Of a stretch of DNA of 64,000 nt, positions 38,130 to 50,800 are shown in pieces. A program made the position numbers and the translations under genes. The stretch's first letter is position 1. Each line of letters begins with the position of its first letter. The notes below the pieces were generated by a model. That model was given only the letters and a program-made list of their open reading frames with translations. It had not been told where the DNA came from and made no database searches. The stretch is taken from NCBI RefSeq assembly GCF_000247815.1, contig NC_021676.1, forward strand, positions 7,501,092-7,565,091. The letters are read 5' to 3'. The DNA is from Ficedula albicollis (lineage: Eukaryota; Chordata; Aves; Passeriformes; Muscicapidae).

Positions 38130-38470
38130 AAGGGGTAAGATTACCTTAATAAAATTGAAACTAGATGATAATGCACCCAGAGCACAATTATGGTGCTATT
38201 CAAATGAGCTCCCATACTCAAGGAGGTCAGCAAGGTTATGATTTCTAGAGGGGTCAAGAGATTACGAGAATAAACGAATTATTCTGACATGAAATAGATA
38301 GAAAGGTGATTGCTGATTGGTTAATTCATTTTTCTTCTGTGAATCTATTTCTGTTCAATTAATTAAAATGACACATATGTTATACTCTCCAAATATCACC
38401 CACATTATTATGTAAAGGTTGAGTTAGTCATTACATTGGAAAAGGTCAGGGCTTGAATTTAATGCTGGAG
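38130..38470. promoter_or_regulatory. AT-rich candidate regulatory element
   Basis: Contains GATTGGTTAATTC, CAATTAATTAAAATGAC and CTATTCAAATGAGC within repeat-free DNA. The motif texture resembles conserved non-coding elements. No conservation data are available. Confidence 0.25.
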
Positions 38471-39029
38471 GGAGATACTTTCTTCCATTTACTCATCATT
38501 ATTACCATCCAGCTCCTGCTTGGCTGTGGTTTTCAATGAACTTCCTCATCCTAGGAATGACTCCTATTTCAGGTTCCTTGGAAAGGTGATGGTCTGGGTG
38601 CTTCTGCTTAGTGGGTGTATGGGGCTGGATCTTGAAGGGAATCTTCTGTCTTCATGGGCTCTTCCTGCAGGAAAACCCAAACCTTCTACAATTGGAGAAG
38701 GTCAGATGGATATTGACAGTCCTTGTAAAACAGCCACAGAATATTCCAGGTTACTATCACATAAATAGTTTAAACATTCATTTATGCTGTTTGCAACAGG
38801 AGTGACTGAGGGGACATGTGGCCATGGGATTTGCCAGAGTCTGTAAACATAAATCTGTGGATGCATTTATAATTTTAATGCCTTATGTGATACATTTGAC
38901 TCTAATTGTAATGGTCTAGAAACACTTTTTTTTTGGGTAAATATATTAATTCTTCTTAGCTATGCTCCATTAACTGGTGTTCAGTTAACATGTGTGTAGA
39001 CTGTATGATAGAACAAGACGGGGAAGAAA

Positions 39030-39610
39030 TGCTCTAAGACACGAGCTGGCATCAGATTTATCTGGTGGAGAGAGAAAATATCAGCAGAAACAAACTGGCA
39101 GGACGTTAAAGAATCACCTGCTTCTTAGGGCAGATACAACTGGGTAACGATCCATGGAATCACGAACATTTTGGATTGCACATCTTCCATTCAAATTTAT
39201 GAGCAGCTGTCAGGGCGCTGGGGCTGCTCCTCCACGAGGGGGATTGCTCTTTGCCAAACAATAATGAGCAGATTATGGGTGGTGCTAGAAGAAGTATGGG
39301 GCTCTCTGAGAAATTGCAGTGCATCGTATTAACTTCTCTCTGATGTTAGCAATTCCCCATCATATTGTATTACCAATCACTGTCACTAATATACCATGAA
39401 ATTCAGATGTATAATGTAGTGTACAACTCAACCTCTCATTTCAAAGGTTTGTTACCCATAATCCTGCATGAGTCATTAGCAATGTCACTGAACAGAGTAA
39501 AACTCATTCACTTTTTACAGTGTTTCCCCTGCTGGCAAATAACTGACATATTACACGTGGGCACCGTGCTTGATTCCCCAGAGAGCTTTGATTGTGGCTT
39601 TGTGCCTCTT
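39030..39610. promoter_or_regulatory. Candidate regulatory element
   Basis: Repeat-free sequence combining AT-rich motifs (AACAATAATGAGC, GTATTAACTTC, GTCATTAGCAATG) with a CTCF-like CCACGAGGGGGAT at 39232-39244 (imperfect). It looks non-random but unassigned. Protein coding is unlikely because stops occur in every frame over most of it. Confidence 0.25.
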
Positions 39611-41070
39611 TAATGGGCAATCAGGCCTCCACTGCCCCACTGTTGGATGGCTGAGCAGCTGGGTACTCCCACAAAGCACCTATTTGCTTTTCTTTACATT
39701 ATTTATCTGTTGAAAATGTTGTTTATGGTGTTTTAAAGGTAATGTCACACTAAAAGGTAAAAAAACACACTCACCAAAAATGAAAGGACTGAAGGGTAGG
39801 GTTAAAAATTGGTAAAGAACTTTGATTTTTAAAGTAGATTCAGTTTTCACTTGCTAAAAGTTTGTGGCCCAAGTTTGGGGATGAGGGTAAGCACCCAGGT
39901 CCCTCAGGAAGCAGCAGCACAGGGCCAGGAGTGAGACCCAGCACCATCCATCCAGAAATGAGACAGATGAAACCCAGCTGCCACTGGAAAAGTTCTGTTA
40001 GTTTTAACTGCAGGGAGAATCTCTCAAGGCAGGCTCAGCAGAAGGTTTCACAAGGAAAGGGACTGCCTCCTCTCCTGAGGAAAGAAGGGATGACTTTAGG
40101 GACCCTCAACCTACTTGTGGGGTTGGTTTCATTGGCCTTCACCATGGGGATGTTGGGTGAGTGTTTCTGTCTGGGGAGGTCGTCTTGAGCTGTGGTGCTG
40201 TTACCCTGAGCGAGGTGCCCCTTCCAGCCATGCATTTACAGTTTTGAAAGCAAACCATGGGCTGCAGGACAGGGCTGTGACTGACACTGAGCTGCAGATA
40301 ATAAAATTGGGAGTGTAGTTTTGTGGTAAATTTTCACTTAGCTTCCATTTCCTCATTTTGCTCATGTGAAAGTTAAATGGGATGGTGTCACAAGCCCTCC
40401 CGAGCCAAGATGTATCGCACCTACCGCTCCCCTCTGCCTCTCTGCTAATTAAATTGACAAATTGGTTTGCTGTGATTTACTTGGAAATTCTGCTGGTCGC
40501 TTCCCACATTCTTATTCCCAGACTGCACACGTAGTGCTTGGTGGTTTTACCTGGTGTTTTTGCAGGCAATGGTTTGTCCAGAGGGTCTGTGCCTCCTTGC
40601 ATTCGTGGGGCATCATCCTCCACAGAAATTCAGAGATGAATGCAGAAATTCAGGTGCTCCTGGGTGAAGTTCAGAGCCTGCTCCTCTCACAGCAGAGCTG
40701 TGGGTTGGCAATGGAGGAGATTGTGCTCTGGATCTACAGCCTGTGTCTGCTGAATGCCAAGGTCCTGCTTCCTTCTGGTTCACCTTGTACCACAGCCAAG
40801 AGAAAATGTCTGCAAATGTCGCTCCCTTCCTGACCTCTAGGTTAGAAACACATTAATAGGTGACCTATTTGTTCAGTTTCTTGTTTAAATTAAGTTTTGC
40901 TTTTACACATTTTATTTTTAGCAACATGTAACATTTCTCTCGTGTGCCTTTTTTTCCACAGTTCTTGCATCAAAACCAAGGTCAGGCCAAGAGCTTTTTG
41001 CCTGGGAGGTCATGCTGTTCAAGAAGGCAGTTTGACACCTTAGTGCTGCAGCATTTGAGGCTTTTACAGA

Positions 41071-41638
41071 TTGTCCTAGGTTACAATGTTAAGATATGCC
41101 CACAAGTATGTATTCTATCACCATCTGTTGAAATCAGCTGGGGCAGTGATCCTTATCTCTGTGGGAGATATCCTCTGCTAATGGGCCACCTGTTAAAATC
41201 TGGATGGGGCAGTGTTCTTTATCTTTTTCATGACCCATTCTTCCTCCAGGGAGATATCTTCTGTTAATGACCCATTGAGTCCCACTGCATGACTGATAAA
41301 ATTACACCATCCCACTGGGAGATGCTCCAGCCAGGGGGAGGAGCCAAGCCTTTCCTACCCAGATAAAAACTGAGATTTGGAACACCAGAGCATCCCTTAC
41401 CCTGTGGGTTCCAGAGGATAAGAGCTACCAGACCTTTCTATAGGATCACTACTTCAACAAGACCACTTCATCTGGACTGCTCCCACCACCCTAACTAGCG
41501 GGGTGTCAGGCTGTATTCTGACTGTTAGTGTTTTTTCTTTTGTACTATTACATGTATTTGGGTTTTTCTCTTTTTTCCTATTAAACTGTATTTCTGACTT
41601 GGAGTCTCTCACTGGTTTTGCTTTTAAACCATTACAAC
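41071..41638 (+). mobile_element. Solo LTR of an endogenous retrovirus (second family)
   Basis: The element starts TTGTCCTAGGTTACAATG and ends TTTTAAACCATTACAACA. ACAGA lies directly before it (41066-41070) and again at 41637-41641, a plausible 5-bp target-site duplication that overlaps the last bases of the element if it ends in ACAACA. It contains a TATA-like AGATAAAAAC at 41361-41370 and ATTAAA at 41580-41585, followed by a short U5. The U3 carries an imperfect internal duplication (about 41127-41190 and 41192-41274, both with GGGGCAGTG and GGGAGATATC). It resembles ERVL/ERVK-type passerine LTRs from memory. No internal retroviral genes adjoin. Confidence 0.8.
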
Positions 41639-41832
41639 AGAGAAAACCCACATTTAAGTGGCAGGTGAGTGCACTGCAGGCTGAGTGGCAGTGGGGCTGT
41701 AAGAACACCCATAAGGACATGGCTGATGTTTCTGAATTTTGCCTGAGCTGGGCTGTGTGGAGGTGAGGCTGCAGCTCTAATTCCAGCTCTCACAGCTCAC
41801 GAGGTGCCTTGTGGATTCTCCCAGGGCAGCCT

Positions 41833-41929
41833 GGTGGTTCCTGTACTGTCAATTCAAGTACTTATCCTGCCATTCCGAACGGTGTGGTGGTTCCTGTACT
41901 GTCAATTCAAGTACTTATCCTGCCATTCC
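41833..41929. repeat. Tandem duplication, 53-bp period
   Basis: GGTGGTTCCTGTACTGTC starts at 41833 and 41886, and the 44-bp core ending CTGCCATTCC is identical in both. The copies are separated by 9 bp (GAACGGTGT). Confidence 0.95.
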
Positions 41930-42660
41930 CAATTTATTTCATGTAGTCTCTGCAATCTCCACGTCTTCTAATGTCACAATGGTGAATCTATTTCTGTTCC
42001 TGAAAGGATGCAAAGGAGGGACATTAGAGTCAGTGCAGCTCTGTTAAATACCTTGTTGTCAGGGCATATCAGAATTCCAATCTGGTTTTTAAACACAACT
42101 TGCTAAAAAATCTGTTTAAGGGAGTACACAATTATTAGGGCTGATGCTTGAGACAGTAACACACATGATACTTTAGATGCTCCTCTAAATGACCTGTCTG
42201 AGTGGTGGTTGGTGACCTGATTTGCACAGCAGTAGTTTTGCCTGTACAACCAGGCAGCCAGACTCAAAGTGCAATTAAAAATGAGATTCATGCTGTTACC
42301 ACTTTAAATCAGTGTAAGGACATACCTGGGAATGATAAACCATCAGTGACACTATCAGTAACTTACAGCAAATTAACTTTTGCAGCTTGGCCTGGGCTGA
42401 GTGTCACAGAGCAGGAATGTTTTATCTGGCAAAGGCTGTGATCGAATGTCTGGATGCTGTGTGATATGGAGGGATAGCCAGAAACTTCCAGCAAAACAAT
42501 TTCTCATCAGAAAATATTAGTTTATCTGGCCCACAACTTTTGGCAGGGAATTTGAGCTCCAGCAAAGGTTAAGACATTCACCAGCCATGTTTGTTATCTA
42601 AACCTGATTTTCTGAAACTCTGTGTGAGTGCTCAGATTTCTGAGACCCAGGCTGTACTGG

Positions 42661-42774
42661 CTCTCTCAATCCCTTATTCTCCAAAATTCAATTTTGACAC
42701 TTTTGAAGTTTTGGACTCTCTCTCAATCCCTTATTCTTCAAAATTCAATTTTGACACTTTTGAAGTTTTGGATC
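42661..42774. repeat. 57-bp tandem duplication
   Basis: The copies 42661-42717 and 42718-42774 both begin CTCTCTCAATCCCTTATTCT and continue through CAATTTTGACACTTTTGAAG. One C/T difference plus junction variation. Confidence 0.95.
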
Positions 42775-44537
42775 TATTTCTGGCCACCACTACCAGTGTA
42801 TCCCTGCTTGGTGTTTAAATGGCAGGAGGAATAGCAAAGAAGGCTTCCCTTCAAATCCCAGTTCAGCTCAGCACTTCTGTAAATTTGAGAATTTGCATAA
42901 AAACATCAAGCCTCTCCTGCGATTTCTAAATTGGGCTTTAGGAGAAAATGATTTTAAAGAATCTAAGAGTGGAACAGAGGGATGTCTACAAGCCTACATA
43001 CATTTCATATCTACATGCCTGCTTTTGTTTTTTGCTAAAATTTTTCAACTCAAAAGCCCAAAGTGGCTCAGAGATGTTCAGGTAAGCCAGATGTTTTATC
43101 CACATGCAGCAGCTGTGGGGTCCAGGAGAAAGCAGAACGTGAACCATGCCTAGTTTTTAGTCATTAATATTGTTATGAGTCAAGCTGGGGTTCTGGTCTT
43201 GTTCTTCCATCTAACAAATATTTCTGCCCTGAAGTGCTGGGCCTGGTGGATATATGAGAGGCCACAAGGCTGGGCTTCCTTCGGAGCTTGAGCACCAGCA
43301 AGGCAAGGGGTGCTTTGGCTGAGTGCACAGGGGTCCTGCGGAAGAGAGTGAACTCAGCTGCAGCTGGGGACCTCACCAGCACAAACCACTGAGCTGCTCC
43401 TTCTCCCATCACGTTGTTCCACTGTGGCACTCATTACTCTGGGAGGCTGAGGTGGCCAAGTGGTGCTTAAATGGTGCAAGAAACAATTAGATGAATTCAT
43501 GGCAGGGAGATGCAGCGAGGGCTGTTACACACCAGGAGACTGCAGGAGTGTCTAAACCCAGATTACTGGGGCCCATCAAAGCACCCCAGGCAATTACTGT
43601 GTGTTTGTCCTGCTCCTAAGCTTTTCTGCAACTATTTGCTCTTAGAGACAGGGTGCTGGGCTAGAGGTGATCAGAGCCTGACCATTCTCATAAAGGAGAA
43701 GGAGATGGCTTTAGACAGCTCTCAAAGATGTGATGTCTGTAGGATCTCTTGGGTAAGTGGTGTGAGCTCTCAGTGTGTCTGAGAGCTGTTTCTGCTACAA
43801 AAAAACCTCAGCTTTCCATTAGGAGACAATTCTGAGGAGGCTGGCAGTCATCCCTGTGTCCTGCTGGAGAGCATTGTGTCTGTGCTGGGCTCTGTATTGG
43901 CTCACACTAATAAGGAGAAGAGGGTAGAAAGATGAAAAACAGCAGAGGATTATTTGGCAATTCCAGTGTCACCAGGATCTGCTCCCAGCAGTTCAACATA
44001 ATCACTGAAAGAGGAGAAAATCCAGGAGATTTCACTGGAACTGAGCAAGAGCTTGACAGCTGGCAAATGCTAATGTAAGTAGGCAACTGGGAGTGCGGGG
44101 TGGAGGGAGGGTGGTGTTGTTTAGCATCACTTACAGAAGTGCCATTTATGTCTGAAGGGAGCCTGCAGAAAACATGTCCCTTTCTGCTCAGCTCCCCTGC
44201 CCTGTCACACATCTGCCTGCCCAGTCCTGCTGTGCCAGGGGGTGGTTTGGTGCTTGAGGAGTTCATCTCATGCTAAGCATCTCCAAAGCAGCCTCAGTTC
44301 ACCCAGGCCAAGGAAACCTGCCTCCCCCACGGCTGGCTGGAGTGTCAGCACGGAGCCTTAACCTGAGCAGGAGCATTGCCCTGCTTTTGCTGATCCACTC
44401 ACTGGTTTCTGCCCCAGGGATGGGATGGGGAGCAGAACCAGTGGCTGACGCAGGCTGGCACAGAGCAGAGCTGGGTGTGCAGCCCTAACACACCAGCATG
44501 CTTTTCTCCTGTGAACTGCTGCTCAAATAGCCAATTT

Positions 44538-44731
44538 CTTCCAGGGGAGTAAAGGCTGGTAACTTCTCTGTGTGGCTGTTGTGCTTTTTCTACTGGCAAA
44601 CTTTCCTGGTTCTAACCAGTCATTGGTTTCTCTTCTTCCAGGGGGGTAAAGGCTGGTAACTTCTCTGCGTGGCTGTTGTGCTTTTTCTACTGGCAAAGTT
44701 TCCTGGTTCTAACCAGTCATTGGTTTCTCTG
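44538..44731. repeat. 97-bp tandem duplication
   Basis: The copies start at 44538 and 44635, both with TTCCAGGGG, GTAAAGGCTGGTAACTTC and TTCCTGGTTCTAACCAGTC. They differ at only a few bases (A/G, T/C and C/G). Confidence 0.95.
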
Positions 44732-47248
44732 CACACTCACCATCCAATTTCACTTCTGTCTACTGCCTTTCTGGGCTTTTGGCAGGACATTACCACCAAA
44801 TTAAGCCAAGTCTTTTTTTGGATAGTGGCAAATGTGGCCATTTTTGTTGTATTAGAAGTATAATTCTCACATGAACATCAAACCCAATCCAGTGCTCTTG
44901 CAGAACACTGCTGCAAGAAGCAGCATCCATGCTGGTCTGTGGATGAAGTCTCCCCAGCTCAGTCCATGAGTGCATCAGAGGGCACAGTATTCATCCAGCA
45001 GCATCCTCTTCTGCACCTAGGAGCATTTCTCTGACTAGTCTTCCTTCCTGTACAAATATTCTGCATTTGACAGCTCAGAAAAGTTTGATTGTACTCCAGC
45101 AATGCTCTATAAGCACTTTCCACGACCTGGTTTTCCAAAATCACTCCCTGGTCTCCATTTCCAGCAGTATTATCCAGAAACAGTTGGGCCATGTTTCCTT
45201 GTAATATCAAAATTGTATTTTTCTGCATCTAAATAATAATTTTGTTGTTTATGGATAAGGTTTTTTGGATTTAGAGCTGCTGCTTTGGTATTTTCTCTCA
45301 TGTTAAATATCCATGCTGGACACTGTGCTTTCCTAGAGGAATAGAAAAAAATAGTGAAGGTTGCAACAGCAAACCACATTCCTTTCTCATTTCCTGAATG
45401 GCATTGGGCTATTCAGAGTTTCAGAGGTCATTTCCTACCATAGACCATATGTGCCATGGGATACACTCCAGTAATTCTCCATAGAGGCTTAATATTGAAC
45501 AGATAAAAGTAATGTTAAAGAATCATATTTCCAGGAAACTGTTTTGCTTTGTTGGCCATATTAATAATAAAGTTCTGTAGGAAGACAACACCTGGGTTTC
45601 TGTAATCCAGCCTGCTTTTGTGCAGGTTACTTTTGGTTTCCTGGGAAATGTTCAGTCTTAAAGATCCTGATGATGACTTGCATTTGGATGTTTCTGCTGT
45701 TGTCCCTGAAGCGACACTTTACCAATGATAGGCTTCAGGAGCTCGTGGGTGTGTTAATTTGAATTAATTATAGCAGCTTTGACTTGCCTTTGCTATAAAA
45801 TTGACTTGCTTAATTCACCCACTAGACGTTGTCACTATTAAATCCAGAAGGTTTATGAGGATAAAGGTCTTGGGATTCTGGTGACTCTCCTAAATACTTA
45901 ATCAGAGTAGAGCTGAAATCAGTCAAATGCAATGTCCCATGCCTGTATTTAGGGTTGACGGTCATCCATAAATCCACATGCATGCAAATTTCAAACGTTA
46001 TTGTTTGATATTATTCTAATTTGGAAGGTGTGGGGGTCTCTGCTCTTCAGGGGAATTTCACTAACTGTGGATTTTCACTCTCTGTGTTTCAAAAACCAGC
46101 AATAAGTGGTCCTGGCAGGGAGAAGAGAGATGTATGTGATAGTTGTCACTTCACTAAGTGGGAATCATGATGGGGACAAGTTCATCAATCACAGGATGGC
46201 TCCGGGGGCTGGGCTGCAGCTGGGGACCCTCAGCAGCCACTGGTCCCATGGCAAAGGACCAGCACCAGCTGCTTGGGGAAATTAAAAGTAGCAGCAGCTT
46301 CCACAAGAATTCTCATCTCTTGGGGGGGACAATCTTGTGCTGAGCTTGGAGGCACTGGAACAGCCTGGGCTGGGAATGCTGGTGTGCAGCTGCACAGCTC
46401 TTCCTATGGTCTGACGGGGAAAAACCTTCATCAAAGGCCACACACTTCTAAGGGTTATTTTTTACCTTGTGTGCTGATGTTTCCCTAAGGAAAATGTTAT
46501 GTTGAAATAACAGTGCTGAGCTAGCAGTCTCTGTTTGTGCCTTTTAAATCTAAAATCCAGAGGGGTTGGCAGTCAGCGTTCATGCGAGGAACACATCAAG
46601 TGGGTAATGGCCACAGGGAAAAAAGTAATTAAAATATTACCATAAGGAAATACATTTTTAAAACGAGAGAGAGAGAAAATTACAGACCCTGGTTGTTAGA
46701 GATTTACCTGGGTAGTCTAGAGAGGTTAGACCAGGAGTCCTGTGTGCTTTCCCTGGGCTATGTGCCCCTGCAGACCCACCACCCTTTGTGCTGGAATAGT
46801 CACCCAGCTCTTGTGCATCACTGGGAAAGGTCTCCATTCCACCCTTCCACACACTTTTTTTTCCTACCTGAAGAATAAGTAGAGCAGGAAAGAGAGATGA
46901 AATTCTGTCAGCAATTTCTGGAAGAGCTGTAATGTGAGGCTTTTTACCTTTCAGTGAGAATGGGAGAATTATACACAGCCCTGTTGAGCCTGGCTCTAAT
47001 ATCCTGCCCACACAGGTGTATGGATAATTCATCTTTTTATATTCTTAACATTAAGACACTTCACCCAAGATTAAGACTGCTGGTAAGTCAGCTTCATTGG
47101 TGCCTGGAACACTGCACTATGTAAGCTGAATTTTTGTAACTAATATGTGGAAGAAATTTTTTGTCTTTTCACATGTGTTTCTCCATGGTTTTGTCTTCAT
47201 TATCCTCTGAGTTTGTCTGGGATGGTAAAAAGGTCTGCTGCTCTTTTG

Positions 47249-47858
47249 TGAGCACAGCCAGGAGAGTTTCACACAGGCCATGCTGCAGTTTTGCAAAGAG
47301 CTGTTTTCTTCTTCAGAATTAAATGTTTGATTAACAAAACCTGTTAATTTGTATCCGGTTGGAAATTAAACAATAACTCTGATGGGAGGCACAAAGTGCC
47401 ATTTCAAAATACCTAAGAGCAGTTTTGGGGACTCCCTGCTTACAAGGGTTTGCAAATGTGATGTGTTGCTCCACAAGCCCTCACTGGTCACTGGTGCAAC
47501 CATCTCATCCTCAAAATGATCAAATGATCTATGGGGCAGGCACTGTACATAGATGAGCACAGCCAGGAGAGTTTCAGACAGGCCATGCTGCAGTTTTGCA
47601 AAGAGCTGTTTTCTTCTTCAGAATTAAATGTTTGATTAACAAAACCTGTTAATTTGTATCCGGTTGGAAATTAAACAATAACTCTGATGGGAGGCACAAA
47701 GTGCCATTTCAAAATACCTAAGAGCAGTTTTGGGGACTCCCTGCTTACAAGGGTTTGCAAATGTGATGTGTTGCTCCACAAGCCCTCACTGGTCACTGGT
47801 GCAACCATCTCATCCTCAAAATGATCAAATGATCTATGGGGCAGGCACTGTACATAGA
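47249..47858. repeat. 305-bp tandem duplication, nearly identical
   Basis: The copies 47249-47553 and 47554-47858 begin TGAGCACAGCCAGGAGAG and end GCACTGTACATAGA. I see one difference (CACACAGG against CAGACAGG). Such identity means a very recent duplication, or two haplotypes joined in the assembly. Confidence 0.95.
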
Positions 47859-50800
47859 AGAGATGGCCACAATCTGAACTGAGCAAAAACTGGAAACAGC
47901 TTATTAAATCCTCAGGCTCTTTTGCATGTACTGAGAAAATTAAGGTAAGAACAAGATAACCTGGTTATAAAATGGTTATCTTGCTTTTACCTTAGTTTTT
48001 TTACTACCTGCAAAACCGTCTGAGGATTATGTAAATGTGTTAATTAGAATAACTTAAGCATTGTTTAAGCCATGTTTTCCATAATAATATGTGTTCAGTC
48101 AATGTAGAGTTGAAGGGTTTGGCTGCACCCTGTTTTAAACAATCATCATGGATCAGCCTGGAATTTAAGGACAAATGAGCTATGGGGAAATAGAATCAAG
48201 AAAAAATTTTCAATTAAGTTCACTGAAATTGAATTGACTGGGAATAGGATGGAATGATGGAATTCAGGAGGGGTGAGATGTGATAAATAGGAAGAGCAGC
48301 CTGACAGACCCCACTAAGCTCCTGCCCCTCTGAGGCAGGGAGGATGCAGACCTGAAAGGATATCCAGGGATAACACTGCAGAAAGCTATTCCAAGTGATA
48401 GCAGTTCCTTGCATCTTGCTGCATCAATTAGTAATGATTTGTGGTTAGAGTAATTCCATATTTCATTTGTTGTGTTTATTGCATAGGGCATTAACATACT
48501 GACTAATGAACCTGGAGCAGCTGAGTGATTCAGCTGAGGGTTTGCTCACGTGATGGAGCTGACTGGTGATCAATTATGTTTTTGTTGGGCAGGAAAATGC
48601 TAGTTTTTATGAGCATTCTTTTCTCCGTGTGTAGTTACAGTGGAATGCAATATGCTTTAAAATTATTGTATTCTAACTAGTCCTAGAAGTCCCAGTATTG
48701 GAAAAAATGAAGGTTAAAAGTTATGTTTCTTACAGGGTTTTACATTCATTTTAATCATATTATTCTTCCCCTTAAGGAGCATCTCTGTGGTGGTCAAAAC
48801 ACACAGAAATTGGTATCATCTCCTTTGAGTGCAAGTTTACATGGTAAGGCATTAGATACAGAATTTGCCTGTTTCTTTATGAGATTTAACACCTGACTTT
48901 GTCTTGGTTTTAAGAACATTTTCCACAACTCTGCACACAGGCACAATCCATTCCCTGCTCTGGGCATCCTTCAAACCTGTTAGAAATGCACATAAAAATC
49001 AGGCCTCAGATATCTCAAGATCAAAGCAAATAACCCCACAACCACATGAATGCAATTAAGATAAACGTGTTCACAAACCCCCAACAGATCCCAGTCAGCC
49101 CAGACAATCTCCTGGATGATAATTAATATGAAAGGTGGGTATTTGGCTGTAGTCTTTGTGTTTTATATAAAATTACTGAGGTTTTTAGTTTCTGGGGGTT
49201 TTTTGTTCCGAATTTCTTTTAGGTGTTTGGTGTGCACCAACTGGTTTTTTTCTTGCCTTAGGAGTTTTATAATTTTGCATGTGTTTTTGGCTGTCTGTCC
49301 ATGAGCTCTCAGGCAGGCACACATTCATTCCTGATGAAGATCTTGTTTTCTTCAGGCTCCCCCAGCAGCTCCACCTTTGTCTTACGGAGCTGGTGTTAAT
49401 TAACCACCCTGCTGGCTGTAAGGGAAATACCCCTGCAAATCCAGGCTGAGAATCCACGTGAAGAAAAACAGTGCAAAGAAAAGCTTACAGTTACAATGAA
49501 AAATATTTGGTTCACAGGAATGAAGCAGTGGTTTAGTTAATGACCAATTGCCAAAGGAGCTACACACATGCACATAGATGAGAAAAATCAATATAGTTGA
49601 TGAATCCCCTTCTATTTTACAGTCAGGGATAATTCATTTCTAATGACCCTCAGTATTTATGTGTGTGAGCATCAAATAAGAGAAAAGACACTAACTGTCC
49701 TAAAAATTTGGCTTATGCAGAAGATTAGAGCACCCATTTCTTATTGTTGGGGTTTTCTGAACTCTCAGAAGTGTAAGAGAATTTAATAGAAAAATTGAAT
49801 TGAACACACTGTTGAATTGCAAAAAGAAAGACTATTTTATATATTAAAAAGTGCTTCTAATGACATCTATTTTCATAATAGTGTTTTGTGGAATGAATGG
49901 CTTGGACAAGAACACTGGCAAATCACAGGAAACAAAACTGCCTGACACTGAAATAGCTGCTGATGGTAGGTAGCTCCTTGACTTCCTGTTAAATTCCTTT
50001 CTTGCATTTAATCCTTCCCAGACCATTATGCAGAAGGACACTGCTTTGCTTAAAGGGTTATCAGTGTCACCAGGCACTGGAAAAGATATGGGGACAATTT
50101 AACCACCTTTCATCAGATGGGATTCACGTGTCCTTTTGAGAATAAACAGAGCCCCATTGAGGTTGGCAGCCTCCAGAGAGGATCCCTGGAAAGGCTTTTC
50201 CACTACTTCATGGTGGTGAATCTCCCTGGGGGAGTGATCAGCAGTCACCCCATCACTAACCATGCAGGACATTTTCCATTTTAACTCCCATTTTTGCAGC
50301 TTTTCCAGGGAAATTATATTTACAGAGCAGGAGTCAAAATCTCCCTTCATCTTTAAAGTATCTTTGGGCTCTGCTGCCCCAATCTCTCCTTGTCTCCACC
50401 GGGTGTTTCTATAGCAACTCCCCAGGGAGTTTTCCTGTTATCTGGGTGAAGTTAACTGGAAACAAGTAAATATACTCGAGATGAAGTGGTGTTGGGGAAG
50501 ACTGATGAGGTCTTCAGAGCATGATCTGAAAAAAAACCCCCTGAATTGTTTGTAGAAACTTCCTCACTGTAAGAGGCTTGAAGCTCCTGCAGTCAAAGAT
50601 TTTGCCTAAAGTACACTTGCCCTCTGTTGTGCCAGCACAGTCCCAGGTAGAGGAAAATGTTTCTGCATTAATAGTAAAGCATATGGAGCTCAAACCAGCC
50701 AAGCCTAGAGGTGCCTTGCTGGAGAATGGAATTTTCACAGGCAGTTTGAGAAGATCAATTGTCCCCGTTCCAACCAAATTATAATAAACCAGGTGTCATG

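Larger units (their letters stand above)
35571..41070. other. Intergenic stretch with candidate conserved elements
   Basis: No coding exon was recognised. 37170-37900 and 38130-39610 are AT-rich, free of recognised repeats, and rich in TAAT/ATTA cores. The remainder is unremarkable. Confidence 0.5.
41639..47248. other. Intergenic stretch, no genes recognised
   Basis: Apart from three small tandem duplications listed separately, I see no gene, RNA gene or transposon. Composition alternates between AT-rich and balanced sequence. Confidence 0.5.

Noticed and set aside
43436..43460. Alu-like phrase (GGGAGGCTGAGGTGGCCAAG)
   Set aside because: Alu elements are primate-specific and the flanking sequence does not continue the match.
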